Below are positions 60,331-64,000 of a stretch of DNA of 64,000 bases, in pieces. Numbering within the stretch: position 1 is the first letter of the stretch; each line of letters starts with the position of its first letter. The stretch spans positions 34,920,914 through 34,984,913 of the forward strand of contig NC_016132.3 of assembly GCF_000005505.3 (NCBI RefSeq), in the 5' to 3' direction. A program made the translations under genes and the position numbers. The notes under the pieces were generated by a model. That model saw only the letters and a list, made by a program, of their open reading frames with translations, was not told the DNA's origin and ran no database searches. This stretch comes from Brachypodium distachyon. Its lineage: Eukaryota; Streptophyta; Magnoliopsida; Poales; Poaceae.

Positions 60331-60640
60331 ATCCTCGTCGCGCAGTCGCAGCCCAGAGCTTTTCCTCTCTAGACTCTTCGGTTTCGTTGCCCAGGCAGGC
60401 TTGTTCCTCCCTGTTCTCTGCGCCTTATTTTGCGCTGGGCCTTTCTCCTTAATCTTGCTTCGGAATGTCTAATTGGGGCCCTTGTTGTTGGGCCGTAATA
60501 TTTGCAGCTTTGCTCTGCGTCAAAATCGTCATGAGATTGATAAAAAGAATTGGTGGTACGTCATAAAAAGAATTAGACGGTGCCCCGCACGTTGCAGAAA
60601 CTTTTAGTTAACATAGAGTATTCAAAATTGAAGACATATA

Positions 60641-60752
60641 CTTCTTCCGTTTCATAATTCTTGTCGAAAGATTCATGTATCTAAACACTTTTTAGAAATA
60701 TATACATCCATTTTTATCAAATTTGAGACAAGAATTATGAAACAGAGGGAGA
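60641..60752. mobile_element. Stowaway-like MITE
   Basis: The ends CTTCTTCCGTTTCATAATTC / GAATTATGAAACAGAGGGAG are inverted copies. TA precedes the left end; the right TA has changed. Confidence 0.8.
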
Positions 60753-61000
60753 AATAAATTGTAAATTGTTCACTTAGTGGGGATAGCTTGATGGTAATAA
60801 CATGCATGCATGTGCAAAACTATGAGTTTTTCGCTAAATAGGTGTGAACAAATTAATTATGTGATGATGTGGTATGTTTAGAGAAATCAAGTAGTGTGTT
60901 GCTTATACTTAGATATAGAAGATTGTTTTGGGGTTTGTGGTAAAAAAAACAGTCCGATTTTCTTCTTCCACAAGAATGTGGTAATCACAAAAACTAACTA

Positions 61001-61237
61001 CTTCCTCCGTTGCTAAATAAAGTATAAAAAATCTTATGTTTGTCCTAAGTCAGATTTCTTCAAGTTTGACCAAGTTTACAAAAAAAATCAAATAAGTATA
61101 TATTGAAAATATATATAATCATCAAATTAATAAAAATTAGTTGGAGTTCTAGATTTTGGTAGATTTGAACTTGGTCAAACTTGAAAACTTTGACTTAGGA
61201 CAAACTTAGAACTTCTTATATTTAGGAACAAGGAAAG
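61001..61237. mobile_element. Stowaway-like MITE
   Basis: The ends CTTCCTCCGTTGCTAAATAA / TATTTAGGAACAAGGAAAG are flanked by TA. The internal pairing GTCCTAAGTCA...TGACTTAGGAC extends the inverted repeat. Confidence 0.8.
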
Positions 61238-61640
61238 TATTTACAATCAAATTTTTTTTACAAATTAACTGCCCTTGTATGTTGTTAGAGATGCATGGTC
61301 CACTTTAAATCTTTAAAAAATTCGAGTCTATCACTGAAATAACTGCCCTTGTATTTTGTTTTATTTTTACAAATAAAAGTGCTTTAAAGAAAGTACTAAC
61401 AAAAACTTATGTTGTCTCTCGGAACAAACCACACAAACTCTGTATAATAGTTGACCGGAATTCAAGTCCATCATTCAAACAAATCTATAAACTCTATAAA
61501 GTTAAAACCCACTAAGTGCAATTAATTTAGCAAGCAGCACATGCAGTCTGTCCACGTCAGGATTCATCTAATATATAATTTTTGCTCAAAAAAATATAAT
61601 CTATAATCAGTTTATTCTCCAGTTATTTCCCTGCGAGGCG

Positions 61641-63219
61641 CCTAGATACCACTTCCTCCCATCGTCTCTCTGCCTTCTTCACGAGCCAATTCTGCAGTTT
61701 CTCCCCTCTTCAATTAACTTCAACATTTATTCCCGTCCTGGCGGTCCTGCTAATCTTCCTCCTGCGCCCTTCCATCTCCCTCTGCAGCTTCTAGCCTCCC
61801 TGCTGTCCCTTCTTGCTCAAGCCCTTCATCCATCCACTCATATTCCACTTCAATTCGAGCTCCGTGCTCTGCTGCAGCTGGGATGGGGGGCCGATCTCTT
61901 CCTCGGTCTAATGGAGGATCCTTGCAAGCTCCGAAGGAACAACTCCCTGCCTGCAGCACATGGGATCGATCTGACGACTCTTCGTTTTGCTGATGCTGAT
62001 GAGTACCGATCTAGAGGCTGTCAGATTGAACGTTTGTTCATGGTCATGGCTCACACCTGATGGAGATGTGTTGCCTTTCGGCGGATTTTTTGCTGTTATA
62101 GTCTCTGCTGTGAGAGAATTCCTTTCTTTTTGATCGCCTGGGATTTAGCCTGGTCTAAGCATTTTATATTTGTCAGATACATTCAGACTTTGTTACATCT
62201 TAGTTTCTTGCTATATGCAGTGGAACTGGGGAGGCTTTATCCTCCCTGTTGATCTAAAAAATTATCCCACTTCAACGGTATGGATCTCGGCCTCTTGCAA
62301 AGTTGATCTAAGTAATTGGAATTTTTCACATGCGGCATGGGATCGGATCGCTCATAATTTATGGAATGATTTACTTCCTCGATCAAGATCTCTCATATAA
62401 GTGTAATTTCTCATGCGGCTTGGGTCAGGTATGTATTTACATTAGTTCCCTAAAATTGTTGAGTTTGGTTTTAAAGTTGAAAGCTCATAATTTATGGATC
62501 GAATCAATTTCTTTCTTGATCAAGATATCCCTCAGATAAATTGAAATTTCTGTTGCGACTTGGGTCAGGTATGTACTTACGTTAGTTCCTTAAAACTGTA
62601 CAATTTGGTAGGTCACTAGGCCTAGAATTCTCTTTGATAGTTTCAGCAGCCGACTGATTGCTAATTGTTAAAGTTGGAAACTCTTCTTTCAACAGTTTGT
62701 TCCATGTCTACAGCATGTATGTCAGCCCTTGCGGGAATTTTTTCTTCAGCAAAATTCTTTGTTGAGATTGTCATTTTGCGGATTGATAAAACTTTGCCAA
62801 ATCATTCGGTTGAGAGAGTGCAAGCACTTCTCCCTAATATCTATAATTATTTCGTGTGCGCAATTTGTATTATGATATAAATGGATTTCAGGCCTTTATC
62901 TCTCCAATAAGTTGGTGCACATAGACATTAATCCCATGGAATTGTATGATTTTATTTAGTAAGTTTTTTTTATTTTAGACAATAGGCTTTACCCTCTGTT
63001 CCATTTCATCCAAAAAGAAACAACATCGTTAGCATTTAGTGAGTTTGCTGTTGAAATATTAGTGTATGATTTTTACGTCCATGCATATTCTCTCATGGTG
63101 GATTTTTCTTTCTTTTTTAGCAAAACTTTGCATGGTTTATCTTTGTAGACATTCAAATTTCATTGTCAACAACAAATGTTGCTACGGATTTCCGCGCTGC
63201 GGGAAATCATCTAGTTAAG
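61641..63219 (+). other. Possible non-coding transcript or Helitron-borne segment
   Basis: The left part (61650-61990) is pyrimidine-rich with CTCCCTGC-type leader sequence. The middle has two similar units ending in GGGTCAG|GTATGTA donor-like sites (about 62430 and 62570). The right end at 63182-63219 has a CCGC-GCT-GCGG hairpin followed by CATCTAGTT, like a Helitron 3' terminus. No long open frame is present. I cannot show transcription or find the 5' terminus. Confidence 0.35.
62350..62610 (+). repeat. Two-copy imperfect tandem repeat, about 133 bp
   Basis: GCTCATAATTTATGG...GATCAAGATnTC...CTTGGGTCAGGTATGTA...TTAGTTCC starts at about 62350 and again at about 62483. Confidence 0.8.
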
Positions 63220-63819
63220 AACAAAATCAAACCCCAAACTTTAGTGAACTTATTGTGTGAGGGTTACTGGTTGTCCTCTAATCAATCGACCGTTTGGATT
63301 TTATCCCTACGATATCATATATTCAAGGTCCGAGTTTAGTTGCTTCTGTTGCAGAAGCAGAATGCTAACCATCCTCTTTCTCTGCTATAAAAAATACATA
63401 AAAAGAAACAAAAGAAAAAAGATATTTCACCTTACACTGAATTAAAACTGTGGGGTTAGTAGCTCAAAGGCGGAAGAAATGAAAGAAAATAAGAAATAAT
63501 AGCAGATAGTAGAAAGTTAGAAACTACATCCTGTGAGACCTTCCCTCACCATACCACAGAATGTAAGTCAAAATACATCACACAGGTAAACCCACAAAAA
63601 CCAAAACTATCTACACTCAAAGGCAAAAATACATCACAAAAAGCAAAAGCAGCTAACAAAAAGCAGGAGGAACATTCGGAATGGACGGTGCTGCTGAATC
63701 CGGTCTAATGATGTACAGAAGAACTCGTGTGTTACAAATGCTCATCAATTAAGGGCCATTAGGGAAGATGATTGGCTGGTGGATGCCATGCCCTGGTGGA
63801 TCTAAACAATAGGAGTAGA
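63220..63819. other. No clear gene; possible 3' UTR of a minus-strand gene
   Basis: This is A-rich sequence without a supportable frame. If the exon at 63820-63880 is real, this stretch includes its 3' UTR. Confidence 0.35.
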
Positions 63820-63880
63820 TCAGATCACCCCCTTCATTGAAGGAACTGGATGTTCATCAGGAGCTTTCCCCACGTGCTGG
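63820..63880 (-). CDS. Possible terminal exon of a minus-strand gene (partial)
   Basis: On the minus strand a long pyrimidine tract and TTTTAACAG form a strong acceptor at 63881. One frame after it reads QHVGKAPDEHPVPSMKGVI and stops at 63822-63820. I do not recognise the peptide and the other exons lie outside the window, so this is tentative. Confidence 0.2.
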
Positions 63881-64000
63881 CTGTTAAAAGTAAAAAAAGA
63901 AGGGAGATAATCAGTAATGCTTGACCCTGAAAACACCCAGCTTATTTCAGGCCTAATGCAGTACCAGAAAGTTCGTTCAGGACAAGTTATTCAATGTAGA

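Larger units (their letters stand above)
60480..61640. other. Intergenic with MITEs
   Basis: This is AT-rich sequence containing the two Stowaway-like copies listed separately. No coding frame is supported. Confidence 0.45.

Overview
The window is nuclear DNA from a grass, most likely a pooid (wheat, barley, oat, Brachypodium and relatives). The evidence is spliced plant genes with GC-rich first exons and AT-rich introns, many short Stowaway-type elements carrying the CTCCCTCCG terminal signature, and 5'-truncated LINEs. From memory, the gene set (PDIL2-1, importin alpha-1b, ribosomal L18, ERS-type ethylene receptor) matches a neighbourhood on rice chromosome 5; I could not check this. The region is gene-dense and shows no full-length LTR retrotransposon.

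Layout. 1-9.6 kb is gene-poor: an unexplained GC-rich stretch, two LINE copies with intact target-site duplications, and a diverged copy of the PDIL2-1 upstream region. 9.6-14 kb holds a truncated exon-1 copy and the intact PDIL2-1 gene. 14.5-22.3 kb holds two minus-strand genes: a plant protein of unknown function and a heparan-alpha-glucosaminide acetyltransferase-like membrane protein. A tRNA-Thr(AGU) follows at 22.43 kb. Importin alpha lies at 23.9-27.7 kb. 29.6-34.4 kb is repeat-rich: a tandem duplication with two datable insertions, a TIR element, and a 1.8-kb array with higher-order structure. The array ends just before an LLM-domain GATA factor gene (34.6-36.0 kb). Then come an NFU-type mitochondrial Fe-S scaffold gene (minus, 37-41 kb), an ERS-type ethylene receptor (44-47.8 kb), ribosomal protein L18 with four C/D-box snoRNA candidates in its last intron (minus, 48.7-51.2 kb), a small unrecognised gene (51.6-52.8 kb), Mediator subunit MED28 (54.1-55.8 kb) and U2 snRNP B'' (minus, 56.9-60.3 kb). 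60.4-63.2 kb has Stowaway copies and a possible non-coding or Helitron-borne segment. The right end may contain the last exon of another minus-strand gene.

The genes do not form a pathway. Most are single-copy housekeeping genes: ER protein folding, nuclear import, Fe-S assembly, translation, Mediator and splicing. Two are regulators (GATA and ethylene receptor). Exon junctions below were placed by hand from GT/AG sites, reading-frame continuity and family resemblance. Every named gene gives an uninterrupted reading frame of the expected length. UTR limits are not resolved.
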